64,000 nucleotides of DNA from Myxococcus terminator_A. GTDB lineage: Bacteria; Myxococcota; Myxococcia; Myxococcales; Myxococcaceae. Position numbers and translations under genes: made by a program. Each line of letters starts with the position of its first letter. Positions within the stretch are counted from its first letter, which is position 1. The stretch covers positions 1-64,000 of the forward strand of contig JBLZWL010000075.1 in assembly GCA_049194865.1 (NCBI GenBank). The letters are read 5' to 3'. The notes beneath the pieces are model-generated. The model did not search any database, was not told the origin of the DNA, and saw only the letters and a program-made list of their open reading frames with translations. This document shows, in pieces, positions 53,356 through 62,318 of this stretch.

Positions 53356-54378
53356 ATGGCTGGAGTCACCACCGCGCCGGAGCGCTTACCCGTCATCGAC
53401 ATGTCCCCGCTGTTTGACGCGTCCCCTTCCGAGGCACGGAAGCTGGTGGCGCGAGACATCGAGCAGGCGTGTCGTGACACCGGCTTCTTCTATGTCTCCG
53501 GGCATGGCGTCTCGGACGCGGTGCTCGCTCGGCTGGAGGAGGAGAGCCATCGCTTCTTCGCGTTACCGCGCGAGGCGAAGGAGGCCATCGCGATGGCGCA
53601 CGGTGGGCCCGCGTGGCGCGGCTGGTTCCCGCTGGGGGGCGAGCTGACGTCAGGCAAGCCGGACCGCAAGGAAGGGCTCTACCTGGGCACGGAGCTGGGG
53701 TCCGAGCATCCGCGGGTGAAGGCGGGCTGGCCGCTGCACGGGGCGAACCTGTGGCCTGCGGAGGTGCCGGGGCTGCGCGCGGTGGTGCTCGACTACATGG
53801 CCGGTGTGACGCGCGCGGCGCATGCGCTGATGGAGGGCGTGGCGGAGAGCCTGGGGTTGGAGCGGGACTACTTCCACCGGATGTACACGGCGGACCCCAC
53901 GGTGTTGTTCCGCGTCTTCCACTACCCCGCGGAGCCCGAGCCCGCTGATGGGGAGGAGCGCTGGGGCGTGGGGGAGCACACGGACTACGGGCTGCTGACG
54001 CTGCTCGCGCAGGACACGAACGGTGGGCTTCAAGTGAAGTCACGGCGCGGATGGGTGGAGGCGCCGCCGCTGCCAGGGACGCTGGTGTGCAACATTGGCG
54101 ACATGCTCGACCGGCTGACGGGTGGTTGGTATCGCTCCACGCCGCATCGGGTGAAGAACGTGAGTGGGAAAGACAGGCTCTCGTTCCCGCTCTTCTTCGA
54201 CCCGGACTTCGCGGCGGAGGTCCTGCCGCTGCCGGATGTGGCTTCGGCGGATGTGGATGAGGACCGTGCTCGGCGTTGGGACGGAGCGAGCGTCCACGCG
54301 TTCGAGGGCACCTACGGTGACTATCTGCTGGGGAAGGTGTCGAAGGTGTTCCCGCAGCTCGTGCGTCGGGTGCTGTAG
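53356..54378 (+). CDS. 2-Oxoglutarate/Fe(II) oxygenase, isopenicillin N synthase-like
   Basis: 340 residues. The DIOX_N part has PVIDMSPLF and FFYVSGHGV. The iron-binding facial triad is visible as HTDYG (His near 208, Asp two later) and the later STPHRV His near 264, with the 2OG-binding Arg in RLSFPLFFDPDF near 274. Such enzymes oxidise small molecules including amino-acid derivatives and secondary metabolites. It stands alone, so the substrate is not clear. ATG at 53356 gives the standard N-terminus. Confidence 0.87.
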   Translation: MAGVTTAPERLPVIDMSPLFDASPSEARKLVARDIEQACRDTGFFYVSGHGVSDAVLARLEEESHRFFALPREAKEAIAMAHGGPAWRGWFPLGGELTSGKPDRKEGLYLGTELGSEHPRVKAGWPLHGANLWPAEVPGLRAVVLDYMAGVTRAAHALMEGVAESLGLERDYFHRMYTADPTVLFRVFHYPAEPEPADGEERWGVGEHTDYGLLTLLAQDTNGGLQVKSRRGWVEAPPLPGTLVCNIGDMLDRLTGGWYRSTPHRVKNVSGKDRLSFPLFFDPDFAAEVLPLPDVASADVDEDRARRWDGASVHAFEGTYGDYLLGKVSKVFPQLVRRVL

Positions 54379-54379
54379 C

Positions 54380-55162
54380 TCACGCGGGTCTGCGGACGAT
54401 GGGCTCCATGAGGCCGGCCTTCACCAGCAGCTCATGCACGCGTCGAGCGAGGGCGACGTGCTCGGCGTTTTCGTAGGTGAAGCGCTCGGGGGTGAGGGTG
54501 ATGAGGGTTCCCTGGTCCCCGACGTGCTCGATGCGCACGGGCGCGGGGAGTGGAGGCACGGTGCCTCGGTGCCTGGCGAAGTAGGTTATCCAGCCGGGTC
54601 TGTCGTTGGCTTGACCGTCGCGGGCGTTCTCCGTGGAGCGATATGCGTCGGACATGGCGATAGCCCAATCGGGTTCCCAGGCGAGCGCCATGCATCGCAG
54701 CACACTCGCGAGAACGGGTGCGGTGATGATGCGGTCTGCGTTCTCGCTGCGACCGAGCGTGGGCAGCGACAGCACGCACACGTTGGAGTTGCTCTCCGCG
54801 TAACTTCCGGAATTGATGTTGATACTTGCGCTGTCGTCCTTGTCTCCTCCGTTGTGGAACAGGAAGCTGAGGCCCAGCTCAAAAAAGACGCGTCCGTTGC
54901 CTTCCCGATTGACGCCCTTGCGAAAGTGCTCGGCGAGGGTGGTTTCATCGGGCGGCATCAGTGGGTGTTTGCGCGCGTCCTTGCGCGACCGCGTGTACTT
55001 GTACCAATGGGCCAGGAATGGGTCGCACGAAGCCAGGAGGTTGAGAAAGGTCGCCGTCCGGTGAGCGCACTGCTCCGGTGACTCGCGACGTGGCCCCCAA
55101 TAGGCGCCTGCGTAGTACGTCTCCAGGTACGGGTAGGGCTTGAAATCTGGTGGAACGGGCAC
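54380..55162 (-). CDS. Imm52-like immunity protein
   Basis: 260 residues, no signal peptide. The start YLETYYAGAYWGPRRESPEQCA and the end part LARRVHELLVKAGL, with SGSYAESNSNVCVLSLP between, match my recollection of the Imm52 family. Imm52 is reported beside Tox-REase-5 toxins, and the gene directly upstream, 12 bp away, encodes exactly such a toxin. It should neutralise the nuclease in the cytosol by direct binding. Family names are from memory; the pairing is strong support. Confidence 0.75.
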   Translation of the reverse strand: MPVPPDFKPYPYLETYYAGAYWGPRRESPEQCAHRTATFLNLLASCDPFLAHWYKYTRSRKDARKHPLMPPDETTLAEHFRKGVNREGNGRVFFELGLSFLFHNGGDKDDSASININSGSYAESNSNVCVLSLPTLGRSENADRIITAPVLASVLRCMALAWEPDWAIAMSDAYRSTENARDGQANDRPGWITYFARHRGTVPPLPAPVRIEHVGDQGTLITLTPERFTYENAEHVALARRVHELLVKAGLMEPIVRRPA

Positions 55163-55174
55163 GGCGTTGTTTCC

Positions 55175-56659
55175 TCAGAGGGCCGGGGTGTGGACAACCG
55201 AGATCTCGTTGATACCAGCTCGCTCGAGCAGAATCCGAATGGCATCCGCTGACTTCTTCTCCGCGACATGCCACTCGATGCGAATGTTCTGCCCTCGCAC
55301 GATATCTCGTTGTCGTTTGGCTTGCTCAATCATCCGTTTGGCACCCGTGGGCCTGAACCAATATTCGGGGTCCAGTTGGTCCGTGAACTTGTTGTCGTAG
55401 TTGGGACCCTTGGCCTCCAGGAGTATCTCGTCCTTGTATCCGTCGAACTTCACTTCGCCCACCCAGTAGGCGTCGTCGGCGGTGTGCCCCGAGATTTGCT
55501 CCTGGTAGCGGCGAGCCGCTGGCTTCATGGACTCGTTCGCGGGCTTCCATTGCCCAGGCCCTCGCGACGGTGAAGCGCTCTGGCCCGTGGTGTTGGCGCG
55601 CTGGAGGATGATGGCCGCGCCGGGCCCACCGCCCAGCACCGCCGCCGCGCGCCCCACTGGCACCGAGACTCGCTCCATGATGAGCGCTCCACTCGCGGAG
55701 AGCGACAGCACCGGAACCTCCGCAGTCGCGAACGCCGTGCCGCCCATTGTCCGCGCGACGCCATTCGCGGTTCCCCACGCCGTGATGAGCCCCGTCACCA
55801 GCTTGGAGACCACTTGAATCTGCTCTCCCCGAGGCAGGTACTGGAAGCGCTCCAGGTACTCGGGAGATGACGCCAGCAGGGCCGACAGGGCTGCGGGCAT
55901 GTGCTGAAGCGCGGCGAGATGGTTGGACGGAGAAGTCGAGAAGAACTGCCCCACGGCCAGCGCCAGCTCGACGAAGGACTCCTCGGCTCCATCCAGGACC
56001 CGGCTCACCGTGTCGGCGTCGTCATGGACGTCGGTGAAGGCGCCGCCGCGTAGCTCCTCCAGACGTGAGCCCAGTGGGCGGAAGACGCCGCCCCTGCCCG
56101 AGTAGAAGCGTCCCAGCTCGAACAGCCCCGCCCGGAAGTTGCCGTCCTTCCACTCCACCTGCCCCACGCGCTGCTGCGTCTGCCCGCTGCGCACCCACGC
56201 GAGGCAGCCATCGGGTCGCAGCACCGCCACCTGTTCGAAGCGCTCCGTCCGGCGGACCAGCTCGCCGCGTGACGCCTCACCCGAAGCCATCACCTCGCGC
56301 AACATGAAGCCCACGGCGACCCGCGCTGGAAACTGTCCCAGCGTCACGGGCTTGTCGGGCAGCCTCGCCAGGAGCCGCGCCGCTTGCGTGGGCGTGAGCG
56401 ACTGACCGGACAAAGGGCGCTCATCCCGCTCCTCCAGCCCCGACACCGCGAGCAACCGCTCCCAGGCATCCACACCGACAACGGCCGCATCCATCGACCG
56501 CGCACTGGACGCGAGCAGACGCGTGTCACGTCGACGGTGGCCTCGTGTCTCCGTGCTCGACAGGGCGTCCGAGCGCAGCGCCCCGCCAGGAGGATGCGGA
56601 AGTGAGGCGCAGCCCGTGCTCAACAGCACCACGCTCAACAACACGACCTTCATGTCCAT
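55175..56659 (-). CDS. Lipoprotein polymorphic toxin with Tox-REase-5 nuclease domain (SitA-like)
   Basis: 494 residues. The leader MKVVLLSVVLLSTGC is a lipobox. The next 350 residues are a helical, secretion-associated region with a hydrophobic stretch near 300-370. The last 120 residues form a restriction-endonuclease-like fold: RYQEQISGHTADDAYWVGEVKFDG, then LLEAKGPNYD with the catalytic D...ExK pattern near 400-415. This matches Tox-REase-5. A lipoprotein toxin with an adjacent immunity gene resembles SitA toxins moved between myxobacterial cells by TraA/B outer-membrane exchange. ATG 56653 is an alternative start. Confidence 0.8.
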   Translation of the reverse strand: MDMKVVLLSVVLLSTGCASLPHPPGGALRSDALSSTETRGHRRRDTRLLASSARSMDAAVVGVDAWERLLAVSGLEERDERPLSGQSLTPTQAARLLARLPDKPVTLGQFPARVAVGFMLREVMASGEASRGELVRRTERFEQVAVLRPDGCLAWVRSGQTQQRVGQVEWKDGNFRAGLFELGRFYSGRGGVFRPLGSRLEELRGGAFTDVHDDADTVSRVLDGAEESFVELALAVGQFFSTSPSNHLAALQHMPAALSALLASSPEYLERFQYLPRGEQIQVVSKLVTGLITAWGTANGVARTMGGTAFATAEVPVLSLSASGALIMERVSVPVGRAAAVLGGGPGAAIILQRANTTGQSASPSRGPGQWKPANESMKPAARRYQEQISGHTADDAYWVGEVKFDGYKDEILLEAKGPNYDNKFTDQLDPEYWFRPTGAKRMIEQAKRQRDIVRGQNIRIEWHVAEKKSADAIRILLERAGINEISVVHTPAL

Positions 56660-56680
56660 GGACTGGTTCCCCAGCAAGCT

Positions 56681-56781
56681 CACGGTGAACCTCGACGCAC
56701 CTGCGAGGGCCAAGACGTCGAGGCGAAAACCTCTCGCCTCGAGTTCACCGTGGGCCGCGACGAGCGGGCCCTCGGGCCCGC
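56681..56781 (-). terminator. Nested hairpins upstream of the toxin gene
   Basis: A 9-bp perfect stem TCGAGGCGA/TCGCCTCGA (56718-56742) lies inside an outer pair CACGGTGAAC/GTTCACCGTG (56681-56690 and 56743-56752). A separate GCGGGCCC/GGGCCCGC hairpin is at 56764-56781. They lie just after the DUF59 gene stop on the minus strand and before the toxin start, so they probably end the upstream transcript or shape the toxin leader. Confidence 0.45.
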
Positions 56782-56797
56782 CGCGCAGCCGTGTCGC

Positions 56798-57175
56798 TCA
56801 GCTCCCGCTCGTCGCCGGCGCTTCCGTGCGCGGCAAGAGACGCCCACCCAGCATGGTGATGCGTCGTGCCGCCAGACGCTCACGCGCCTCGGGCTGGATG
56901 TCCTGCGGCGTCCACTTCAGGTCGTGGTCGAACTCCACGTGCACGGACTCGACGCCCTCCTGGCCCGTGAGACGCTGCTCGATTTCACGCATGAAGTACG
57001 CCGCCATCATGCACATGGGAGAGGTGATGTGCAGCCGCACCGTCACCTTGCCATCCTGGTGCGCCACGCTCTGGATGAGCCCCATCTCTCCAATCCCCAG
57101 CGGCACACCCGTCGCCATGCTGCACGGGTCCGGAATCGACTGGATGCGCTCGCGCAGCGCCGCTTCCGTCGTCAC
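56798..57175 (-). CDS. DUF59/MIP18-type metal-sulfur cluster assembly factor
   Basis: 125 residues from GTG. IQSIPDPCSMATGVPLGIGEMGLI and MCMMAAYFMREIEQRL match the DUF59 (MIP18/SufT/PaaD-like) domain, with the Cys in SPMCMMA as a likely ligand. These proteins help mature iron-sulfur or di-iron enzymes. It overlaps the upstream amidohydrolase gene by four bases (GTGA). The same two gene types occur together in propane/methane-type di-iron monooxygenase clusters of Actinobacteria, but no monooxygenase is present here. Confidence 0.78.
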   Translation of the reverse strand: MTTEAALRERIQSIPDPCSMATGVPLGIGEMGLIQSVAHQDGKVTVRLHITSPMCMMAAYFMREIEQRLTGQEGVESVHVEFDHDLKWTPQDIQPEARERLAARRITMLGGRLLPRTEAPATSGS

Positions 57176-58287
57176 GGCCGCGCCTCCGGCTGGTAGCTGT
57201 AGGGCTTGATGTCGCCCTTGGCGCGCTTGCGAGCGAACTCGTCGTTCTCGATGCGCTTCTTCACCGCTTCCACGTCCACCCCGGCGTAGCGCGCGTAGTT
57301 GTCGCAGAGAATCATCCGCTTCACCTCCGGCGTCACCTGCATGCCCGCCATCTGCACCAGCTCCTCGGGCAGCTGGAAGTCGTGCCAGAACTTGTGCAGC
57401 GCCGGCTGCGGGTGGCTGAACACCGTCCCGGAGCCCCACATGATTTTCGACGGGCCCGCCCACTTGAGCAGCGCCGCCAGCGACTCCGCGAACCAGCGCT
57501 CGCGCTTCACCAGCAACGCCCCCGTCACCTCCAGGTTGACGTACACGTTGGGGAACAGCGACAGCTGCATGCCCGTCTCGTCCAGGAACGCCATGCCGCC
57601 ATGGACGATTTCAAAGTTCAGGTCCGGGAACGCATCCGCCGCGCCGCCGATGTCGTCGACCTTGTACGGCTCCAGCGGCACCGCCCCCATCGGCAGGCCC
57701 TTGTGCACCGCGATGTTCTTGATGCCCAGCTTGCGCGCCCGCTCGAACAACGGGAACGCGATGCTCGGGTCATCCATCCGCCAGCCGGTGTGCTTGAACG
57801 AGTCTCCCAGCCACGCCGCCGGGTAGAGCTTCAGACCCGTGGGCTTGAGCTCTTCCGCCTGCCGCTCCAGGTCCTCCAGCGCCGCCGTGCCCCGCAGCGG
57901 GTCCACGCCCGCATAGACGAGGAAGCGGTCCGGGAAGCGCCGCTTGATGTCCACCGTCTTCTCGTACGAGCACAGCCCGTCCGTGTAGAGAGTCTGCAGC
58001 GGCAGCACGTGGTGCACCGCGAGGTCGATGTCGCTCTCCACGAAGAGGATGTGGGCCAGCTCGTCCACGGACCAGTCCTTCATGAACTGGTCGGCTTGCG
58101 GGACGCGGTGCGAGTCGTTGGACAACCCGCTGTGCAGTCCGAAGATGAGCTGAGCCAGGGACTCGGCGTACTTCCCCGCGCGCCAGTTGGATGGGTGCAG
58201 GTTGTACGCGTGCGTAACCGCATCGATGACGAAGCCGCCGCCAATCACCAGGAACTCCCTTCGGGTGCGCGCCGGGGAATCCGGCAC
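57172..58287 (-). CDS. Amidohydrolase-2 family TIM-barrel protein
   Basis: 371 residues. The N-terminal metal motif is FVIDAVTHAYN near 18-28, where His takes the place of the usual DxHxH pair's second ligand. Middle segments KPTGLKLYPAAW and NFEIVHGGMAFLDET (HGG) fit the amidohydrolase-2/ACMSD fold. It heads a two-gene unit with the DUF59 protein. Homologues are encoded beside soluble di-iron monooxygenases, where they help make active enzyme. The start is GTG at 58287, not far from the window gap to the histidine kinase. Confidence 0.78.
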   Translation of the reverse strand: MPDSPARTRREFLVIGGGFVIDAVTHAYNLHPSNWRAGKYAESLAQLIFGLHSGLSNDSHRVPQADQFMKDWSVDELAHILFVESDIDLAVHHVLPLQTLYTDGLCSYEKTVDIKRRFPDRFLVYAGVDPLRGTAALEDLERQAEELKPTGLKLYPAAWLGDSFKHTGWRMDDPSIAFPLFERARKLGIKNIAVHKGLPMGAVPLEPYKVDDIGGAADAFPDLNFEIVHGGMAFLDETGMQLSLFPNVYVNLEVTGALLVKRERWFAESLAALLKWAGPSKIMWGSGTVFSHPQPALHKFWHDFQLPEELVQMAGMQVTPEVKRMILCDNYARYAGVDVEAVKKRIENDEFARKRAKGDIKPYSYQPEARP

Positions 58288-58324
58288 GGTGAAGTCTCAC
58301 TCATTCGCGGCAAGCACGGCGACG

Positions 58325-60652
58325 TCAGGAGTCGACCGCCAGCACTTCTCCGACGATTTGTTGAATCATCTGCGCATCGAAGGGCTTCTCGATGCGCGGG
58401 TTCGGAATGCGCTCCAGGAACTGGCGCGCCCGGGTGGTGTACGAGCCACCGGTGATGAAGATGAAGCGCAGGCTCAGCCCGGGCTCTCGCTCCCGCACCC
58501 GCTCGTACACGTCCATGCCGGTGATGCCCGGCATCATCAAGTCACAGAAGATGGCGTCGAACGGGCCACCGGAGGACAGCTTCGTCAGCGCCTCCTCGCC
58601 ACTGCCCACCACCGTCACCTGGTGCCGCTTGCCGATGATGCGCGCCAGCGAACGGCCGACCGCGGGCTCGTCGTCAATCACCAGCAGCCGACCGCTGCGC
58701 TCCGACGACGGTGCGGGCTCCGAGGGCACCTCTCGCGGCGTCGCGTCCGCGGGCGCGGGGGGCAACTGCACCGTGAAGGTGGTCCCCCGTCCCGGCTCGC
58801 TGCGCACGGTGATTTCGCCTCCCAGCCCCCGGATGATGCCGTGGCAGATGGACAGCCCCAGCCCCGTGCCCGAGCCCACCGCCTTCGTCGTGAAGAACGG
58901 GTCGAAGATGCGCGCGAGCACCCCAGGCGGCATGCCGGAGCCGGTGTCGCTCACGTCCACCGCCACACCGCCATTCACGCCGGGACGCACCCAGATGGTC
59001 ACCTGCTGGTTCGCCGGGTCTCCCTCTGGAATGGCCTGCGCCGCGTTCACGACCAGGTTGAGGAAGACCTGCCCCAGTCGGGACGCATCCGCGTGCACAG
59101 GCGGCACGTCCTCGTAGCGCTTGACGACCTGGGCCCGGGGACGCAGCTCGCTGGAGGCCAGCTTGAGGGAGAACTCCAGCGACTCGCGCACGTCGAGCAG
59201 CTCCCGCCGCTCCTCGTCCTGGCGGGAGATGTACTTCAAGTCCCGGACGATGTTGCGCACGCGGGTGGCGCCCTCGAGCGCCTCCTTGAGCAGCTCCCCG
59301 GTGTCCTTGATGGACACGGACCAGTTCGGCGCGAGCGCCCCATCGGGGAGCATCCGCCCCAGCTCCCCGCCCAGCCGCTGCATGGACTCCATGGCCGATT
59401 CCAGATTCGCCATGACGTAGGTGAGCGGGTTGTTGATTTCGTGCCCCACGCCCGCCGCGAGCGTGCCGGCGAGCACCATGCGGTCCGACTGGAGGAGCTG
59501 GGCCTGCATGCGCTTGCGCTCGGTGACGTCGCGCGCCATGACGACCACCGCGCCCACGCCGTCGAAGTCCACGGGCAGGCCTGCGCTCTCCGCGTCGAAC
59601 CAGGTGCCGTCGCGGCGCATGTACCGAATCTCGCGCAGCGGGGCCAGCTCGCCCCGAGCCACCACGGAGTGCACGCGCTGGCGCACCACGTCCAGGTCGT
59701 CCGGGTGGACGATGGTCCAGATGGGACGGCCCAACAGCTCACTGGCGTGCTCGTAGTTCAGCGCGCGCAGCAGCGTCGGGTTGACGTAGATGAAGCGCTG
59801 GTCCCGGTGGACGAAGATGGCCTCGGGCGCCGTCTCGATGAGCTTGCGGAAGCTCTGCTCGGAGCGGTGCAGCGCCTCCTCCGTGCGCTTGCGCTCGGTG
59901 ACGTCCTCGAAGGCGAACAGCCGGTAGCGCGACTCGTCACCGCTGGCGCCCATGGGCGTGGAGAGCCGGCGCAGCGTCCGCCCGTTGGCGAGCACCGCCT
60001 CGTCCCCGTGCAGCGGCGGTGGCGCGTCTGTCTCCGTGGCGGCGGGGTTCAGGCGCAGGAAGGAGGCCGCCTCGCCCGCGCGCAGGCAGTGGCCCAGCAC
60101 GTCCTCGTGCGAGACCTGGCCCTTGCGCATGGCGGCTTCGAGCGACTCGATGCCCCACAGCTGGCAGAAGCGGCGGTTGGCGTAGAGGACGGTGCCGGAG
60201 CGGACCTCCACCACGTACAGGCCCAGGGGCAGGCTGTCGCTCATCGCCCACGGCGGCACCGGACCATTCGAATCGGCGATGGGGCTCCGGTTCTTGTCGA
60301 GCGCGGGAGGCGATTCGAGTCTTCGCACCGTGCAGTACAGCGGCCCACCCGCCGCGGAGCACGCCGCGCTCCACACGAGCCAGGCCCACGTCCCGTCACG
60401 ACACCGCCACCGACAGGTGAAGCGCATGGTGCCCGTCGTGCGCGCCAGTGACTCCAACCGCGAATCCACCGCCGCCACGTCTTCCGGGTGGACGAAGCCC
60501 CGATAGCCTTCGAGCCGCAGCTCCGTGGGAGACCAACCCACCGTCACGTTCCAGGCCGGATTGGCTTCCAGAATCCTGCCCTGCGGGCCCAGCACCACGA
60601 ACAGCTCGGTGGAGAGCTCGAAGAAGCGATGAGCCCACTGCTCCATCAACAT
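58325..60652 (-). CDS. Hybrid sensor histidine kinase with PAS domains and receiver
   Basis: 775 residues, no membrane segment. PAS-type domains are at about 9-115, 139-255 and 265-385 (ILEANPAWNVTVGWSP; ATPEAIFVHRDQRFIYVNPTLLR-like). HisKA has GVGHEINNPLTYVM with the acceptor His near 404. HATPase shows VNAAQAIPEGD and GSGTGLGLSICHGII. A C-terminal receiver domain has VIDDEP and the acceptor Asp in AIFCDLMMPG near 703. It is an orphan cytosolic hybrid kinase; the output partner is not encoded nearby. Confidence 0.9.
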   Translation of the reverse strand: MLMEQWAHRFFELSTELFVVLGPQGRILEANPAWNVTVGWSPTELRLEGYRGFVHPEDVAAVDSRLESLARTTGTMRFTCRWRCRDGTWAWLVWSAACSAAGGPLYCTVRRLESPPALDKNRSPIADSNGPVPPWAMSDSLPLGLYVVEVRSGTVLYANRRFCQLWGIESLEAAMRKGQVSHEDVLGHCLRAGEAASFLRLNPAATETDAPPPLHGDEAVLANGRTLRRLSTPMGASGDESRYRLFAFEDVTERKRTEEALHRSEQSFRKLIETAPEAIFVHRDQRFIYVNPTLLRALNYEHASELLGRPIWTIVHPDDLDVVRQRVHSVVARGELAPLREIRYMRRDGTWFDAESAGLPVDFDGVGAVVVMARDVTERKRMQAQLLQSDRMVLAGTLAAGVGHEINNPLTYVMANLESAMESMQRLGGELGRMLPDGALAPNWSVSIKDTGELLKEALEGATRVRNIVRDLKYISRQDEERRELLDVRESLEFSLKLASSELRPRAQVVKRYEDVPPVHADASRLGQVFLNLVVNAAQAIPEGDPANQQVTIWVRPGVNGGVAVDVSDTGSGMPPGVLARIFDPFFTTKAVGSGTGLGLSICHGIIRGLGGEITVRSEPGRGTTFTVQLPPAPADATPREVPSEPAPSSERSGRLLVIDDEPAVGRSLARIIGKRHQVTVVGSGEEALTKLSSGGPFDAIFCDLMMPGITGMDVYERVREREPGLSLRFIFITGGSYTTRARQFLERIPNPRIEKPFDAQMIQQIVGEVLAVDS

Positions 60653-61081
60653 TGCGTTCCTTCAACGCCCAGGGGCGCGAGACGCCACGGCCCTGGGGGG
60701 AGGGGACGTACGTCGCTTGGTGCATGACGGGGACAAACGAGTCTTCGAGGACATAGACACCATTTCAGGAAAAAATGCATGTCCGTAATTCATTGGAACG
60801 GGCGAGCGGGTGCGTGCCCGGGTGCAGGGCAACCACAGAGGCGAGCGGGGACGGACCGCGCCAATTCCTGTCGCATTCCGAGAAGTCTTGGCGAGGTGGG
60901 TAGGAATCCACCGCGATGGGGGCTCACGGGCGTCGGCCCGCACTCCATGTCTGTCTTGCAGGCGGCGGCGCGAATCCCCTGCGTAGGGAACGTCGAGGCT
61001 TGGGCAGACGCTGGAGGGTTTCGAGTGCGCCTGCTCCCGTGTTCGGCGGGCTCTCGCGAGGACGAGGTCAGTCGTTGTGGG
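60653..61081. other. 429-bp gap, no gene seen
   Basis: No reading frame with plausible start and codon use was found between the hybrid kinase start and the HipA stop. A short AT-rich patch (about 60,765-60,800) may hold the promoter of the kinase gene. No tRNA or clear hairpin was recognised. The DUF262-HipA cassette ends here, so this gap may mark one edge of an acquired segment. Confidence 0.4.
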
Positions 61082-62317
61082 TCACGGCCCACCCTGGAGC
61101 AGGGGAACTCGCTGCCAGTGCTCCTCGATGCGGCGCTTGCTCTCGCTCGACATGGGGAGTTGTGGGTGGAGGGATGACCAGGTGTCGCGTGTGGCGCTGG
61201 CGGCGTCCTTCACGACGCGAAGGACTTCGTCGGGGGGCAGCTCCAGCTTCCGGGCGAGCCGCTCGAAGCTGGCGAGGGTGACCTCGTCGAAGCGCTTGGA
61301 GCGCGCGAGGTTGAGCGCCAGGAAGTCGTTGGGGATGTACTGAATCGTGGAGACGAGGTCGTAGGCGGGGGAGAGCGTGGCTTGGACGCCGTCCGGGTAG
61401 AGCAGGGACCAGTTCTTGTGGTGGGCATCGCCGTTGCCGATGGCGATGATGAAGACGAGTCGGCGCAGGAACTCGTGAAGTGAGTCCAGGCCCGCCACCT
61501 TGAGGACGATGTTGGCGACGGTCTCGTAGTTGAACTTCTTGTACTTCTCCTCCGAGTAGAGGCCGAGCACCTGGGCCATGTCTTCCATGTGGATGCGGTG
61601 GCCGGGCTCGGGGCGGTCGAAGCGGCGGATGGCGTAGGCCAGGTCCTCGCGGAGGGGGAGGCCTTCGGGGAGTCCCTCGACGTCGCTGACCTTCACGAGC
61701 TTTATCTCCGGCACGGTGATGCCGGCGGCTTGGGCCCAGGTCATCATGGAGAACTCGTTCTCCGGAACGCGGTCGTAGCGGTTGTCCGGGAGCTTGAGAA
61801 TCCAGTCGCCCCCTTGTCCGTTCGTGGGGAGCGTCATCCCCCGGTCCTTGCGCAGCATGGAGAACTTGAGCTGCACGCCCGCGAGCGAGAAGCGCAGGGG
61901 CTCCTGCTCGTTCGCGGTGTCCGTGGGAGGTGGCTCCTCGACGGGTGGAGGTGAGTCCCAGCGAAGGGCGGTCGCGGGCCGGACGATGAGCGCGCCGGGG
62001 AGGTCTTCTCCGAGCCGGGCGATGAGGAAGAACTCGCGTTGTCTGGCGATCTGCTCCCGCTCGGCGATGAGCTCGCGAAGGGGACCTTCGGGGAGGAGGT
62101 TGGAGAAGAAATGGGGCAGCCGCATCCGGCTGGTGTACCGACGGGAGAGGTCGTCCTCGAAGGACTGCCCCAGCACGGGACGTGGCGTGCGCTGGCGGTA
62201 CTCCTCCGAGAGGACGAACTCGATGCGCTCGTCGGCGAGCAGCGTCAAGGTTCCGACGTGGATGTCGCCCAGATGGACATCGAGGATGCCGGAGGTGAGG
62301 GGGGCGGTGGGCTCCAT
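61082..62317 (-). CDS. HipA-family Ser/Thr kinase toxin
   Basis: 411 residues. The N-terminal HipA_N domain is at about 10-115 (LDVHLGDIHVGTLTLLADE, LPHFFSNLLPEGPLRELIA). The kinase part has SLAGVQLK near 144-151, GNGDAHHKNW near 294-303 (catalytic Asp297) and SPAYDLV near 316-322 (metal Asp320). HipA kinases phosphorylate GltX and similar targets, halting translation. No HipB gene is adjacent. The gene begins 1 bp after the stop of the DUF262 gene, so the two are expressed together. ATG 62317 starts the conserved domain. Confidence 0.88.
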   Translation of the reverse strand: MEPTAPLTSGILDVHLGDIHVGTLTLLADERIEFVLSEEYRQRTPRPVLGQSFEDDLSRRYTSRMRLPHFFSNLLPEGPLRELIAEREQIARQREFFLIARLGEDLPGALIVRPATALRWDSPPPVEEPPPTDTANEQEPLRFSLAGVQLKFSMLRKDRGMTLPTNGQGGDWILKLPDNRYDRVPENEFSMMTWAQAAGITVPEIKLVKVSDVEGLPEGLPLREDLAYAIRRFDRPEPGHRIHMEDMAQVLGLYSEEKYKKFNYETVANIVLKVAGLDSLHEFLRRLVFIIAIGNGDAHHKNWSLLYPDGVQATLSPAYDLVSTIQYIPNDFLALNLARSKRFDEVTLASFERLARKLELPPDEVLRVVKDAASATRDTWSSLHPQLPMSSESKRRIEEHWQRVPLLQGGP

Positions 62318-62318
62318 G

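Noticed and set aside
53097..53480. Minus-strand frame covering the 38-bp repeats
   Set aside because: It overlaps the oxygenase start antisense and its repeat-like peptides come from DNA duplication in a non-coding gap; no start or ribosome site.
58187..60451. 754-codon plus-strand frame across the hybrid kinase
   Set aside because: Arg/His-rich composition without domains; the minus-strand histidine kinase motifs are unambiguous.
60965..60985. GCGAATCCCC stretch resembling a tRNA T-arm
   Set aside because: No matching stems for acceptor or anticodon arms could be found around it.
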